From FEN-1297 sp021817845 (GTDB lineage: Bacteria > Bacteroidota > Ignavibacteria > Ignavibacteriales > Ignavibacteriaceae): DNA of 64,000 nt. Every line of letters starts with the position of its first letter. Position 1 is the stretch's first letter. The DNA lies in contig JAKAFW010000018.1 in the NCBI GenBank assembly GCA_021817845.1, forward strand, positions 9,156 to 73,155, given 5' to 3'. The notes beneath the pieces are model-generated. The model was given only the letters and a program-made list of their open reading frames with translations, was not told the origin of the DNA and made no database searches. Of the stretch, positions 53,040 to 61,978 are shown one piece after another. A program made the position numbers and the translations under genes.

Positions 53040-54368
53040 TTAGAATAACACCCACCCAACTACGTATAGAGTATTATTGTCGGAAGCATTTCTGCCTGTA
53101 CCGTCATAGTTTGTGCTGCTGCCGTTAAATTTATTATAGGCTACATATTGAACTGCAAATTGAGTATTCAGCCATGGCAAATAGGTAACTTGAGCCGTTA
53201 AACCGGCGCTGTTCGGCGAGAAGCTGGTATTAGAAGCATAAACAATTGCATCATTGTCGCCGTTTGTGTTAAAGTATCCAAGTGAAAAAGCAACGCCAAC
53301 GGGTAAATTATAACTTGCATCAACCTTAAATGAGTTTAACTTTAAAGATGGACTAGCAGAACCGCCGGCAAGATAAGTTGCATCAAGATTTTGCTTCTCG
53401 GCAACATAAGTCGTGTGTGCAATAATAGTCCCGTTGTCAAGAGTTTTTTCATACTGAGCATCGAATCCAATATCAGTATATTTATCCGTGCTTGCATCGC
53501 TTATGCCTGTTGGATAAAATTGAGAAGCCATTCCGTATGTGCCGATTTCTAAATAATCGCTATCCCATTGCTGTTGAAGCGCGACTCTCCAGTATGGTGC
53601 ATAGCCTGCCAGCGTCATTGTATTGTCGGCAGTGGTTTCAGGAATCGGGCCGCCTTGTTTGGTAACATGATAAAGACTGAATTCACCGTATATTAAATTA
53701 TCGTATAAAGCATAGGCTCCAAGCCCGGAAACTTGTCCACCAAGTCCTCCAATTATTGGGCTTGCACTCGGTGTTGGAGCAACTCCGGAACTAAAATATG
53801 GGAATCCCCATGCAGGAGTTGTATTCCAAACGTCTTGAACGGTTGGATTGTTATTTAAAGAAATACCGTACAACAAATCATTTGAAAGTAGAGTCGTATG
53901 ATCTGCAAATCTCATATCTGTATTATCTAAACCAAATGTCCCTGATTGATCGTCATAAGTAACTTGTATAAAAGAACCAAAATTAGGACTGATTGCTCCC
54001 GCGATAAAAAGACTAAACTGCTGCGGAAATTCAGTAACATCATTTTGGGTACCTGGCACTGTAGTGGCTATCTTGTTATAAGAGCCCTGAATCATTGCTG
54101 AAATAGGTAGAACATTTAATAATTGAAGATTGGTATTGTCTTCTTTGTAAGTGGATTTTATTGTCGCAATGCCGGTCATAGTATATCCATTTAACTTGAA
54201 AAGCCGGCCGAAAGGAGTAAGTTCCGGATAAACATAATGGCAAGCGCTGCATGCTAAATTTGTTTGACGGGCATAACTTGGAATTGAATAGCCGGTGTTG
54301 CTTAGTGCAACAATTAAAATCCCTAGTAGTAGAGTAACAACTTTGTAGTTTATTACTTTTAGTTTCAT
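53040..54368 (-). CDS. Predicted outer-membrane porin with N-terminal monohaem motif (1)
   Basis: 442 residues from the ATG at 54368, which has AGGAGG seven bases upstream; a longer frame to 54431 lacks this. Signal peptide, then ARQTNLACSACHYVYPELTPFGRLFKLNGY with one CxxCH (40-44). The rest alternates like a beta-barrel and ends with aromatic YVVGWVLF. Similar proteins with a single haem site and the PELTPFGRLFKLNGY block are known in several phyla but have no assigned function. A porin-cytochrome with the haem in or near the channel is an inference. Confidence 0.82.
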   Translation of the reverse strand: MKLKVINYKVVTLLLGILIVALSNTGYSIPSYARQTNLACSACHYVYPELTPFGRLFKLNGYTMTGIATIKSTYKEDNTNLQLLNVLPISAMIQGSYNKIATTVPGTQNDVTEFPQQFSLFIAGAISPNFGSFIQVTYDDQSGTFGLDNTDMRFADHTTLLSNDLLYGISLNNNPTVQDVWNTTPAWGFPYFSSGVAPTPSASPIIGGLGGQVSGLGAYALYDNLIYGEFSLYHVTKQGGPIPETTADNTMTLAGYAPYWRVALQQQWDSDYLEIGTYGMASQFYPTGISDASTDKYTDIGFDAQYEKTLDNGTIIAHTTYVAEKQNLDATYLAGGSASPSLKLNSFKVDASYNLPVGVAFSLGYFNTNGDNDAIVYASNTSFSPNSAGLTAQVTYLPWLNTQFAVQYVAYNKFNGSSTNYDGTGRNASDNNTLYVVGWVLF

Positions 54369-54374
54369 ATAGAG

Positions 54375-54380
54375 CCTCCT
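54375..54380 (-). promoter_or_regulatory. Shine-Dalgarno sequence of the monohaem porin gene
   Basis: AGGAGG on the - strand, six bases from the ATG at 54368. It decides this start over an upstream one at 54431. Confidence 0.75.
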
Positions 54381-54785
54381 GAAATTAATTAATGAATAAA
54401 TTTTGCTTTTACTAACAAATATTAATTTCAATGTTAGTTAAAGTATAAATGAAAAATAGTAACAGTTATGTTACCCAAATCACTGAAAATATTGATACTT
54501 AAAAAATATCCGCTTTTATGAAGAAATGCATATTCCTTAACTAATAATTATTCAAATTCTGTCTGCAGATTGAAAGAAAAAGTTGAAGAATATTAATGTC
54601 AAATAATTGACAAAACTTGACACAACTGCATTATTGCTAGTCGTTCACAGATACTCAAATCTTGTTCCAAATTTATGACAATTAAAACGTAATAATAATA
54701 AATTATATTTTTAAATTCTTCTTTATTTTGGGATTTATGCTCTTAATGTTACCAATTGTGAGAATCGAGAAAATCTTATAAAAAC

Positions 54786-54812
54786 AAAAAAGCGGCTATA
54801 AGAGCCGCTTTT
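54786..54812 (-). terminator. Rho-independent terminator of the M13 peptidase gene
   Basis: AAAAGCGGCT pairs with AGCCGCTTTT around a 5-base loop, with a T run on the - strand, 20 bases after the stop. The rest of the 54381-54785 gap is AT-rich with no gene or strong structure seen. Confidence 0.85.
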
Positions 54813-54832
54813 ATAAAAACCATGAAAAATAA

Positions 54833-56884
54833 TTACCAAATCTTTACAAGCTTGTCTTCCGAATTTCGCATTGGATCGCCCGGTTTTACATTAAAAGCCT
54901 TCCAGAATGCGGGCGTATTGCTTAATGGTCCATCAACTCTGTAATGTTCCGGTGAATGAGGATCGACCTTTACCCTCAGTCTTAATCTTTCAGGTCTGTT
55001 TTTTATTTTCCAAATATTTGCAAAAGATAAGAAAAATCTTTGTGCGGGAGTAAATCCATTAATTTCTTTCCCGCTTTTGTATTCGGCAGTCTTTTTAAAT
55101 GCATCAAATGAAATATTGATTCCGCCCAGATCTGCTATGTTTTCACCTTCGGTTAACTTGCCATTGATATGTAAAGTATCAACTGCAACATAGCTATCAA
55201 ACTGATCGATAATCTTTTGGGCTCTTTTGTCAAAATTTTCTTCATCCGTCTTTGTCCACCAATCTTTCATATTCCCGGCTCCGTCAAACTGTCTGCCTTG
55301 ATCATCAAATCCATGAGTCATTTCATGCCCGATTACAGCTCCTATTCCGCCATAGTTAATAGCATCATCAGCTTTAGGATCGAAGAAAGGAGGTTGCAAG
55401 ATTCCAGCAGGGAAGACTATCTCATTATTTTGAGGATTGTAATAGGCGTTAACCGTCTGTGGCGTCATACCCCATTCTGTTTTATCAACAGGCTTTCCGA
55501 TTTTTGCGATGTCTTTTTTAGAATTGAAGATTGATGCGCTTAAAACATTTTCGAAATATGAATCCTTATTTATAACTAATCCTTTGTAACTTTTCCATTT
55601 ATCCGGATAACCGATTTTGATGGTAAATTCAGATAGCTTTTTCAAAGCCGCCGTTTTCGTTTCGGGGCTCATCCATTCAAGTTTTTCAATTCGGGCTTTT
55701 AAAGCTGCCATTAAGTTGTGAACTAAATCTAAAGCACGCTTTTTTGCATAAGGAGGAAAGTATTTTTCTACAAATAATTTTCCAAGCTCCATTCCGATCT
55801 GCCCGTCAATGGTTCCGAGCACTCGTTTCCAGCGGGGTTGCATTTCTTTTGTCCCGTTAAGAATCTTACCATAAAAATTAAAATTCGCTTCAACAAAAGG
55901 GCTGCTCATATAAGGCTCGGCAGAGCGAATAATATTCCACTTTAAATATTCTTTTAAAGTTTCAATCGGAGTTGTTTTAACAACATTACTTACTTCTTTG
56001 AAGAAATCCGGTTGCGCTACATTAATTTCCCCGGGTTTTGGGACCCCTATTAAAGTGAAATACTCATTCCAATTAAAGTCGGATGAAAGCTCGGTCAATT
56101 CCTTTACTGTCATTTTATGATAAACATTGTGCGGATCGCGCTCTTCAACCCGTGACATGGAGGCTTTAGCAAGCTGTGTTTCAAGAGCTAATATTTCTTC
56201 GGCGGTTTTCATCGCTTTAGTTGAATCATAACCGATTAGCATAAAAGATTTTGTGATAAGCTGCGAGTAATTCTCCCTAATAGTTTTAGTGCTCTGATCG
56301 TCTTTCAAATAATAATCCCGGTCCGGCATACCCAATCCGCTCTGGTATAATTGACCGATATTCATCTTGCTGTTTTTTGCATCGGCTCCTGAGCCGAATC
56401 CAAATAACGGATTTGAAAATCCCAGTTGAATTTTTGATAATTCCTTATAAAAGTCTTTTAAGTTGTTGATAGCATTTACAGATTCTAATTCTTTTTTAAT
56501 CGGAGTAAAACCCTGTTTGTCAATTTGAACGGTGTCCATGCCGGTGTAGTAAAAATCGCCAACAAGCTGCTGGCTGCTTCCTTTTTTTACATTAGATTCT
56601 TTTTCTACACTGGATAAAATATTTTTTAACTTATTTAAGTTTTCATCGCCTAGAATATAAAATGATCCCCAACCAGAATATGCGGCTGGTATTTTTGTGT
56701 TTTTTAACCAAGTTCCATTTGCATATTCGAAAAAATCCACGGTTGGGCTAACTGTAGTATCCATGTCCTTTTTGTTAATCTCATCGTTTTCACCTAAACT
56801 TTGGCAAAATGATTTGGAAAATATTACTGAGGCAAAAAGAAGCGGGAAGAATAGGATTGAAAAATTACCCTTAAAATAAGACAT
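54833..56884 (-). CDS. M13 family zinc metallopeptidase (neprilysin/PepO-like)
   Basis: 683 residues from the ATG at 56884 with AGGTGA upstream; a GTG 9 bases earlier is possible. A signal peptide (ends near FCQS) sends it to the periplasm or outside. Peptidase M13 N-terminal domain, then the catalytic domain with VIGHEMTHGFDDQGRQFDG (HExxH near 518), GENIADLGG (Glu ligand) and the C-terminal CxW-free ending EDKLVKIW, typical of bacterial forms. Cleaves small peptides on the amino side of hydrophobic residues. Monocistronic, with its own terminator. Confidence 0.95.
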   Translation of the reverse strand: MSYFKGNFSILFFPLLFASVIFSKSFCQSLGENDEINKKDMDTTVSPTVDFFEYANGTWLKNTKIPAAYSGWGSFYILGDENLNKLKNILSSVEKESNVKKGSSQQLVGDFYYTGMDTVQIDKQGFTPIKKELESVNAINNLKDFYKELSKIQLGFSNPLFGFGSGADAKNSKMNIGQLYQSGLGMPDRDYYLKDDQSTKTIRENYSQLITKSFMLIGYDSTKAMKTAEEILALETQLAKASMSRVEERDPHNVYHKMTVKELTELSSDFNWNEYFTLIGVPKPGEINVAQPDFFKEVSNVVKTTPIETLKEYLKWNIIRSAEPYMSSPFVEANFNFYGKILNGTKEMQPRWKRVLGTIDGQIGMELGKLFVEKYFPPYAKKRALDLVHNLMAALKARIEKLEWMSPETKTAALKKLSEFTIKIGYPDKWKSYKGLVINKDSYFENVLSASIFNSKKDIAKIGKPVDKTEWGMTPQTVNAYYNPQNNEIVFPAGILQPPFFDPKADDAINYGGIGAVIGHEMTHGFDDQGRQFDGAGNMKDWWTKTDEENFDKRAQKIIDQFDSYVAVDTLHINGKLTEGENIADLGGINISFDAFKKTAEYKSGKEINGFTPAQRFFLSFANIWKIKNRPERLRLRVKVDPHSPEHYRVDGPLSNTPAFWKAFNVKPGDPMRNSEDKLVKIW

Positions 56885-57250
56885 AATTGTCACCTAATTT
56901 AATTTGTAAAATATTAAAACCATTTATTTAGCTTAATTAAAAATATAAAAATTTTGAATAAATATTTACTCAATTGTGAAGAATGGCTTAATTAAAATTT
57001 TACCGGATGATATTTCCTCTCAAAAAAAGTTGCTAATTAGAAAAGAATTTGATTATTACCAAATTCAAACTACCCAAAAGATTTACCGTAAATATTAAAT
57101 ATATACCGCCCTTCATATTTTTTTTGTTGCTGATTTCGGGCTTTGTATTTTTGAAGTGTAAATTATAGTTCACTTATCACAAAACGATCAGGTGAAAATT
57201 TTCCTCATAAAGGAAATATTCAATTAAAACTTAATATTAAAGGTATTATC
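56885..57250. other. AT-rich intergenic region between divergent genes
   Basis: 366 bases between the M13 peptidase start and the next + strand gene. It should hold both promoters. No convincing ORF, repeat or hairpin was seen. Confidence 0.4.
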
Positions 57251-57697
57251 ATGAAAACCACAAAAACATTATTGCTTGCCATTTCACTTTTACTTCTTCC
57301 ATTGTCTGCCTTTGCAGCAAGTAGTTCATCTAGCAGCGACCAGAGCGACGTTGAACAAGCTGTTACTAATTTTGTCAATAGCGTTGACTCAAAAAATTCT
57401 GCAGAACTTCAAAAAACTTTATTTGCAGATGGTTCAATCCTAACTTATAATACTTTCTCTAATAAGATTGAACATTATTCCGCTGACCAATTCATTAATT
57501 TAGTTAAAAGCGGGCAAAAAGGCGGCTGGGTTAGAAATGTAAATTTTGTTTCAGTTGATGTTGATGGAAACACAGCAATTGCTAAAGTTAATATTACAGA
57601 CCCAAGATTAAAAGAAACTGGTTTTGTTACTCTTGTTAAAGATAACGGAATATGGAAAATTGCAGGTGAAGTTTCGACTTTGGGATTAAATAAATAA
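57251..57697 (+). CDS. Secreted NTF2-like (lumazine-binding/SnoaL-type) protein
   Basis: 148 residues. Signal peptide cleaved after LSAFAA, a Ser-rich stretch, then an NTF2-like cone fold: VEQAVTNFVNSVDSKNSAELQKTLFADGSILTYN, then VRNVNFVSVDVDGNTAIAKVNI and VTLVKDNGIWKIAGEV. This matches the putative lumazine-binding/DUF4440 type. The family has varied small-ligand roles; nothing here points to one. An AAAGG site precedes the ATG. Confidence 0.75.
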   Translation: MKTTKTLLLAISLLLLPLSAFAASSSSSSDQSDVEQAVTNFVNSVDSKNSAELQKTLFADGSILTYNTFSNKIEHYSADQFINLVKSGQKGGWVRNVNFVSVDVDGNTAIAKVNITDPRLKETGFVTLVKDNGIWKIAGEVSTLGLNK

Positions 57698-57715
57698 TAG
57701 TTCCTCTCCTTGTTT

Positions 57716-57757
57716 AACCGGTGTAGGTATATTTCTTTTAGATATATCACACCGGTT
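57716..57757 (+). terminator. Long hairpin after the NTF2-like gene
   Basis: AACCGGTGT (57716-57724) pairs with ACACCGGTT (57749-57757), and GGTATAT with ATATATC inside it. A short T-rich stretch follows. Likely terminator, though the T run is weak. Confidence 0.6.
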
Positions 57758-57836
57758 ATCTATTTTAAATAATAATTTTCCTTTTCTATTAATCAATCCT
57801 CATGATTTTATTAATTTTATCGGCGTGGGAATTTTG

Positions 57837-58010
57837 ATGGGTTTTATCCAGGGAGCCGTTGTAGGTTTTGTACTTGTGGCAGCAGTTGCAGAAAATCATC
57901 CACTGCCGGAGTTTAGACAAGCCGGGTTTTCTGTTGCCTTAGCTCATTGGGCAGGGCATTTGGTTTACGGCTTTTTAGTAAGTGCAGTATTTTATTTAAT
58001 TGTTTTCTAA
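57837..58010 (+). CDS. Possible small hydrophobic membrane protein
   Basis: 57 residues from the ATG at 57837 (GGGA site upstream; GTG at 57825 also possible). It reads as two membrane helices (GFIQGAVVGFVLVAAVAE and YGFLVSAVFYLIVF) around a short His/Trp loop. The frame is open upstream without a good start, so it could be a remnant of a longer gene. It ends tail-to-tail with rseP, the two stops overlapping. No family recognised. Confidence 0.4.
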   Translation: MGFIQGAVVGFVLVAAVAENHPLPEFRQAGFSVALAHWAGHLVYGFLVSAVFYLIVF

Positions 58011-59368
58011 AATTTTAAGCTTATTATATCGTTATAAATTATAAACGCCATCAACAAAAGCAAAATCACAAATCCCGCATTCTGAATTGCAATTTTTACT
58101 TTTATAGGTATTTCTTTTTTCGTTATGCCTTCGATTAATATCATAATCAAATGGCCTCCATCTAACGCAGGAAAAGGGAAGATGTTTATAATAGCAAGGC
58201 TTAGACTTAAAAATGCAAGGAAGAAAACAAAGCTTAAAATTCCATTATCGGCAGATTTGACCGCATATTGTGCAATCTTTATAGGTCCGCCAAAGGCTTT
58301 CCCAAATGCAATTTTCCCGGAAAAAACTTTTCCAACCATTTGAAAAGTTAATTGGGTATAGGTGGCTATATCTTTTGCTCCGTAATAAAATGATTCGAAA
58401 AAACCATAAGTCTTAAATTCGACAGGACCGGTAAATTCCTCAGCTAAACCAATTCCAATCATTCCATCAGCCCCTGGCGTAACGGATAAGCTTAACGTAT
58501 CCTTGTCTCTTAGAACGCTTATTGGCATAGGTGTGTCTTTATGCCCGGAAATTATATGTGTAACTTCCTGACTTGTAAAAATAGGAGTATTATTCAGTGA
58601 AACGAATATATCGCCTGCTTTTAAACCGGCTTTACTTGCCGGCGAATTAGGAAGTACTTGGACAATTCCTGCCTTTATGCCTTCCGGAATTAAAAATAAT
58701 TCCTTGCTTTCGTCAGAGGGAACTTTTGAGCGTGGAACCATGATTGATTCATCGATTCCGTTTCTTTGAATTGCGAAATTTAAGTTCTGTCCAAGATATT
58801 TTAAGAATATATCCGACTTAACATTTTCCCAGTTTTCTACCGGAGTGCCGTTAATAGATAGAATTTTATCGTTAATCTTAAAGCCAAGTGAGTCAGCTTT
58901 GCTTTGCGGTACAACGTAACCGATTGTAGTAGTTTTAGTAGTTTCTTTTCCTCTGTAAAAATTTGACCACCAAAAAACCATGAGGGCAAGAAGTAAGTTC
59001 ATAACTACTCCCGCAGTAATTACGATTACTTTTTTCCATGTTGGCTGGACTCTAAACTCATAGGGCTTTGGTTCTTCGTTTGCAAACTCAGTATCAAAAC
59101 TTTCGTCAACCATACCGGCAATCTTCACATATCCACCGAGAGGAAGAAGGCTCAATCTGTAATCGGTATTACCTTGCCCGTCAAAATCTTTAGGTAAATC
59201 TCCAAATGTAAAACCATTTATTTTATTCCAACCGAAAAGCCTTTTTCCAAATCCGATTGCAAAAACATCTGCGCGCATCCCAAGCAGCTTAGCCGCGGCA
59301 AAATGCCCAAACTCATGAATAAAAACTAAGATTCCTATAGTTATAGCAAAATAGATAATATAATCCAT
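58007..59368 (-). CDS. rseP: RIP metalloprotease RseP (site-2 protease)
   Basis: 453 residues. HEFGH in the first membrane helix (residues 18-22), two PDZ domains (about 145-215 and 225-300; the second with GLKAGDIFVSLNNTPI), and the C-terminal helices with INIFPFPALDGGHL (second active-site motif). It cuts membrane-embedded anti-sigma factors and remnant signal peptides. It lies 18 bases after dxr, the common dxr-rseP pair. Confidence 0.96.
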   Translation of the reverse strand: MDYIIYFAITIGILVFIHEFGHFAAAKLLGMRADVFAIGFGKRLFGWNKINGFTFGDLPKDFDGQGNTDYRLSLLPLGGYVKIAGMVDESFDTEFANEEPKPYEFRVQPTWKKVIVITAGVVMNLLLALMVFWWSNFYRGKETTKTTTIGYVVPQSKADSLGFKINDKILSINGTPVENWENVKSDIFLKYLGQNLNFAIQRNGIDESIMVPRSKVPSDESKELFLIPEGIKAGIVQVLPNSPASKAGLKAGDIFVSLNNTPIFTSQEVTHIISGHKDTPMPISVLRDKDTLSLSVTPGADGMIGIGLAEEFTGPVEFKTYGFFESFYYGAKDIATYTQLTFQMVGKVFSGKIAFGKAFGGPIKIAQYAVKSADNGILSFVFFLAFLSLSLAIINIFPFPALDGGHLIMILIEGITKKEIPIKVKIAIQNAGFVILLLLMAFIIYNDIISLKF

Positions 59369-59386
59369 TGAAACAGATGCTCCTTT

Positions 59387-60529
59387 TTAATTTAACCCGG
59401 ACACAAATTCTCTTGTCAGCCGGTCACATTCGTATATAGTTACTAAATCAGGGGATTTATGATTTTCAATTTTCTCCAAAGCTTCATTTATAAAACTTGG
59501 GATTGTGGTAAACTTAATTTTCCCGCTCAAAAATTTATCAACCGCAATTTCATTTGCTGCATTAAGAATGCATGGAGCGGTTCCACCTGCCTCTAAGGCT
59601 GAGTATGCAAGGTTTAAACATTCAAACTTTTCAAGATCAGGCTCGAAAAAAGATAAAAATCCGATCTTTGGAAGATTCGTTCTTTCAAAATTATTTTTAC
59701 AGCGCTCCGGATAGGTAAGAGCATATTGAATCGGCAATTTCATATCCGGCAATCCGAGTTGTGCTTTAATTGATCCATCTGTAAACTGAACCATTGAATG
59801 AATAATTGACTGCGGATGAACTACTACATCAATTTTATCTTTGGTCATTCCGAAAAGCCAACGCGCTTCAATAACCTCTAAACCTTTATTCATTAAAGTT
59901 GCAGAATCAATCGTAATTTTGTTTCCCATCTTCCAATTGGGATGGTTCAGAGCTTCTTCAATTGTAATTTCATTAAACGTGTTTTTATTTTTATTCAAAA
60001 AAGGTCCGCCGGATGCTGTAATAATTAATTTCTCAACGCTCTCTTTATTTTCGCCTTCGAGGCATTGAAAAATAGCGCTGTGCTCAGAGTCAACCGGTAT
60101 TAGCTTTGAATTATATTTTTCACAAAGACTTGTAATTAATTCTCCGGCAACAACTAAGGTCTCTTTGTTTGCAAGCGCAATTGTTTTGCCCCGCTTAATC
60201 GCTTCGATAGTTGGCGCTAACCCGTTAGAACCAACAATAGCGCCTACAAAAATGTCATAATCAAAATTTGCAGCCACCTCGAGCAATCCGGAATTTCCGG
60301 TAATAACCTTGCACTTATTTCCGATTTTATCTCTTAACCGTTTGCCAAGAATTTCATCTTTTACAACTACTATGCGAGGCTTAAATTCATCAATCTGTAT
60401 CTCAAGCAAGTCTATTCTTGTGTTAGATGTAAGTGCGGCGACTTCAAATTTATCAGGAAAATCTCTGATCACATTTAAAGTGTTTTTTCCTATAGAGCCG
60501 GTAGAGCCCAAAATTAAAACTTTTTTCAT
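59387..60529 (-). CDS. dxr: 1-deoxy-D-xylulose 5-phosphate reductoisomerase
   Basis: 380 residues, full length. It makes 2-C-methyl-D-erythritol 4-phosphate, the committed step of the MEP isoprenoid pathway, using NADPH. Motifs: ILGSTGSIGKNTLNVI at the N-terminus (cofactor), ALANKETLVVAGEL, SEHSAIFQCLEG, ITASGGPFLN and MNKGLEVIEARWLFG in the substrate site, HPQSIIHSMVQF. Next to rseP on the - strand. The isoprenoids could feed the GGGPS homologue elsewhere in the window. Confidence 0.97.
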   Translation of the reverse strand: MKKVLILGSTGSIGKNTLNVIRDFPDKFEVAALTSNTRIDLLEIQIDEFKPRIVVVKDEILGKRLRDKIGNKCKVITGNSGLLEVAANFDYDIFVGAIVGSNGLAPTIEAIKRGKTIALANKETLVVAGELITSLCEKYNSKLIPVDSEHSAIFQCLEGENKESVEKLIITASGGPFLNKNKNTFNEITIEEALNHPNWKMGNKITIDSATLMNKGLEVIEARWLFGMTKDKIDVVVHPQSIIHSMVQFTDGSIKAQLGLPDMKLPIQYALTYPERCKNNFERTNLPKIGFLSFFEPDLEKFECLNLAYSALEAGGTAPCILNAANEIAVDKFLSGKIKFTTIPSFINEALEKIENHKSPDLVTIYECDRLTREFVSGLN

Positions 60530-60725
60530 AAACTCAATTAATTAAGGACTAAAAGTAAAGAAGATTGGTTTTGGAATCAATGTTATTTGATTTGTCAAAT
60601 TCAGAAATCATTTACACTCCAATAATGTTTTACAGCACATTAGAAAAAGAGTCTTTGAAAATAATAATGATAAAAATTATTTTAACTTAAATAATTAACA
60701 TTTTCATTATTATAACAGAAATTAT

Positions 60726-61874
60726 ATGGAATCATTAAAACTTGGGTTGGTTTTATTTATTCTGGGCGTTACCGCTAATCAAAACTTTGCGTTACCACGG
60801 TATGCCCTAAGAATGGGTGCGCAATGTATGGACTGCCATATAGACCCTTCCGGCGGCGCTATGCGTAACCGCGGCGGTTGGCATTATGGTCTTAGGGTAT
60901 TGCCTCTTGTCTCTCCCAGAGAAAGAGATAAAGACCTTACGATGGATGATTATATAGGCAAAAATATTCAGTTCGGACTTGACTACCGCTCGCAGTATAT
61001 TTATTCCCAACAGTTGGGCAAAACCACTTTTCAAAAAATGCAAGGTTCAATGTACATAAATGTGAAAGTTATGGACAGTATTGATATTTACAGTAATTAT
61101 GATTTTGTTAATGCAAATTGGGTTGGATTCGTAATTGCCCATATTCTTCCGAACTCAAGTTATATAAAAGCCGGTAGTTTTGTCCCCGATTACGGAGTTC
61201 TACTTGATGATCATACCGCATACACTCGCGGCGGCGACCTCGGATATTTATTTACAACAAACCAACGGCAAGGGTTAATATTCGATCCCCGGTATAGCGT
61301 TACCGGAGTTGAAGTCGGTTATAATATCTCCGATTTTGGATTGTTCACTGCAAGTGTGGGCGCTCCGGTATCACTTAATTTTCAAAGCGATCCGGCTTAT
61401 ACGGCAAGTATTCATTTCTCACCGGTTATTGCAAACAAAGTTGCATTAATGTTTGGAGGTTCCTTCACAAACTTTTCCGGCCCCTTAATTTATACCCAAG
61501 TTCCTTCGGAACATAAAGTAAATATGTATGGCGGATTTTTAGGATTTGGCGTTGATGATTTTACACTCATCGGCGAATATGATATTGCCCAGGATTACAT
61601 TCTCACGGGGACTAAATCCAGTGCACAAATGTTGGAAGCTTCTTATGTTTTAACAAAAGGATTGGAAGCCGTTCTCAGGTATGATAGATTTAATCCGGAC
61701 ATAAGCTTAACAAATAACGATGTATCAAGGTTAGTGGTAGGTTTTAGCTTTTATCCTTTCAGCTTTATAGAACTTATTCCTGAATACCGATTTCAATTTG
61801 CGCATCAGCAGCCAAACCAGCCGCCTCTTCCTAAACAAGATTCGGCGCTGCTTCAATTCCATTTGTATTATTAA
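60726..61874 (+). CDS. Predicted outer-membrane porin with N-terminal monohaem motif (2)
   Basis: 382 residues. Signal peptide (about 1-22), then ALPRYALRMGAQCMDCHIDPSGGAMRNRGGWHYG with one CxxCH at 34-38, followed by beta-barrel-like alternation ending LLQFHLYY. It differs in sequence from the protein at 53040-54368 but has the same plan: one haem site just after the signal peptide, then a barrel. The RYALRMGAQCMDCH-IDPSGG block is shared by uncharacterised proteins in diverse bacteria. An electron-conducting or haem-gated role is inference. Confidence 0.82.
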   Translation: MESLKLGLVLFILGVTANQNFALPRYALRMGAQCMDCHIDPSGGAMRNRGGWHYGLRVLPLVSPRERDKDLTMDDYIGKNIQFGLDYRSQYIYSQQLGKTTFQKMQGSMYINVKVMDSIDIYSNYDFVNANWVGFVIAHILPNSSYIKAGSFVPDYGVLLDDHTAYTRGGDLGYLFTTNQRQGLIFDPRYSVTGVEVGYNISDFGLFTASVGAPVSLNFQSDPAYTASIHFSPVIANKVALMFGGSFTNFSGPLIYTQVPSEHKVNMYGGFLGFGVDDFTLIGEYDIAQDYILTGTKSSAQMLEASYVLTKGLEAVLRYDRFNPDISLTNNDVSRLVVGFSFYPFSFIELIPEYRFQFAHQQPNQPPLPKQDSALLQFHLYY

Positions 61875-61978
61875 AAATAATAGTTTATTAGAAGCCATAA
61901 AGGCGAAAAAGAATTTGATATAATACTTGAAGCAACATTGAATATCAAAAAAGTATGTTACTAAATCACATAGTTTCT

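Noticed and set aside
54600..54650. FNR/CRP-like TTGAC words upstream of the monohaem porin
   Set aside because: The words (TTGACAAAACTTGACAC region) are direct, not inverted, and do not fit a full operator.
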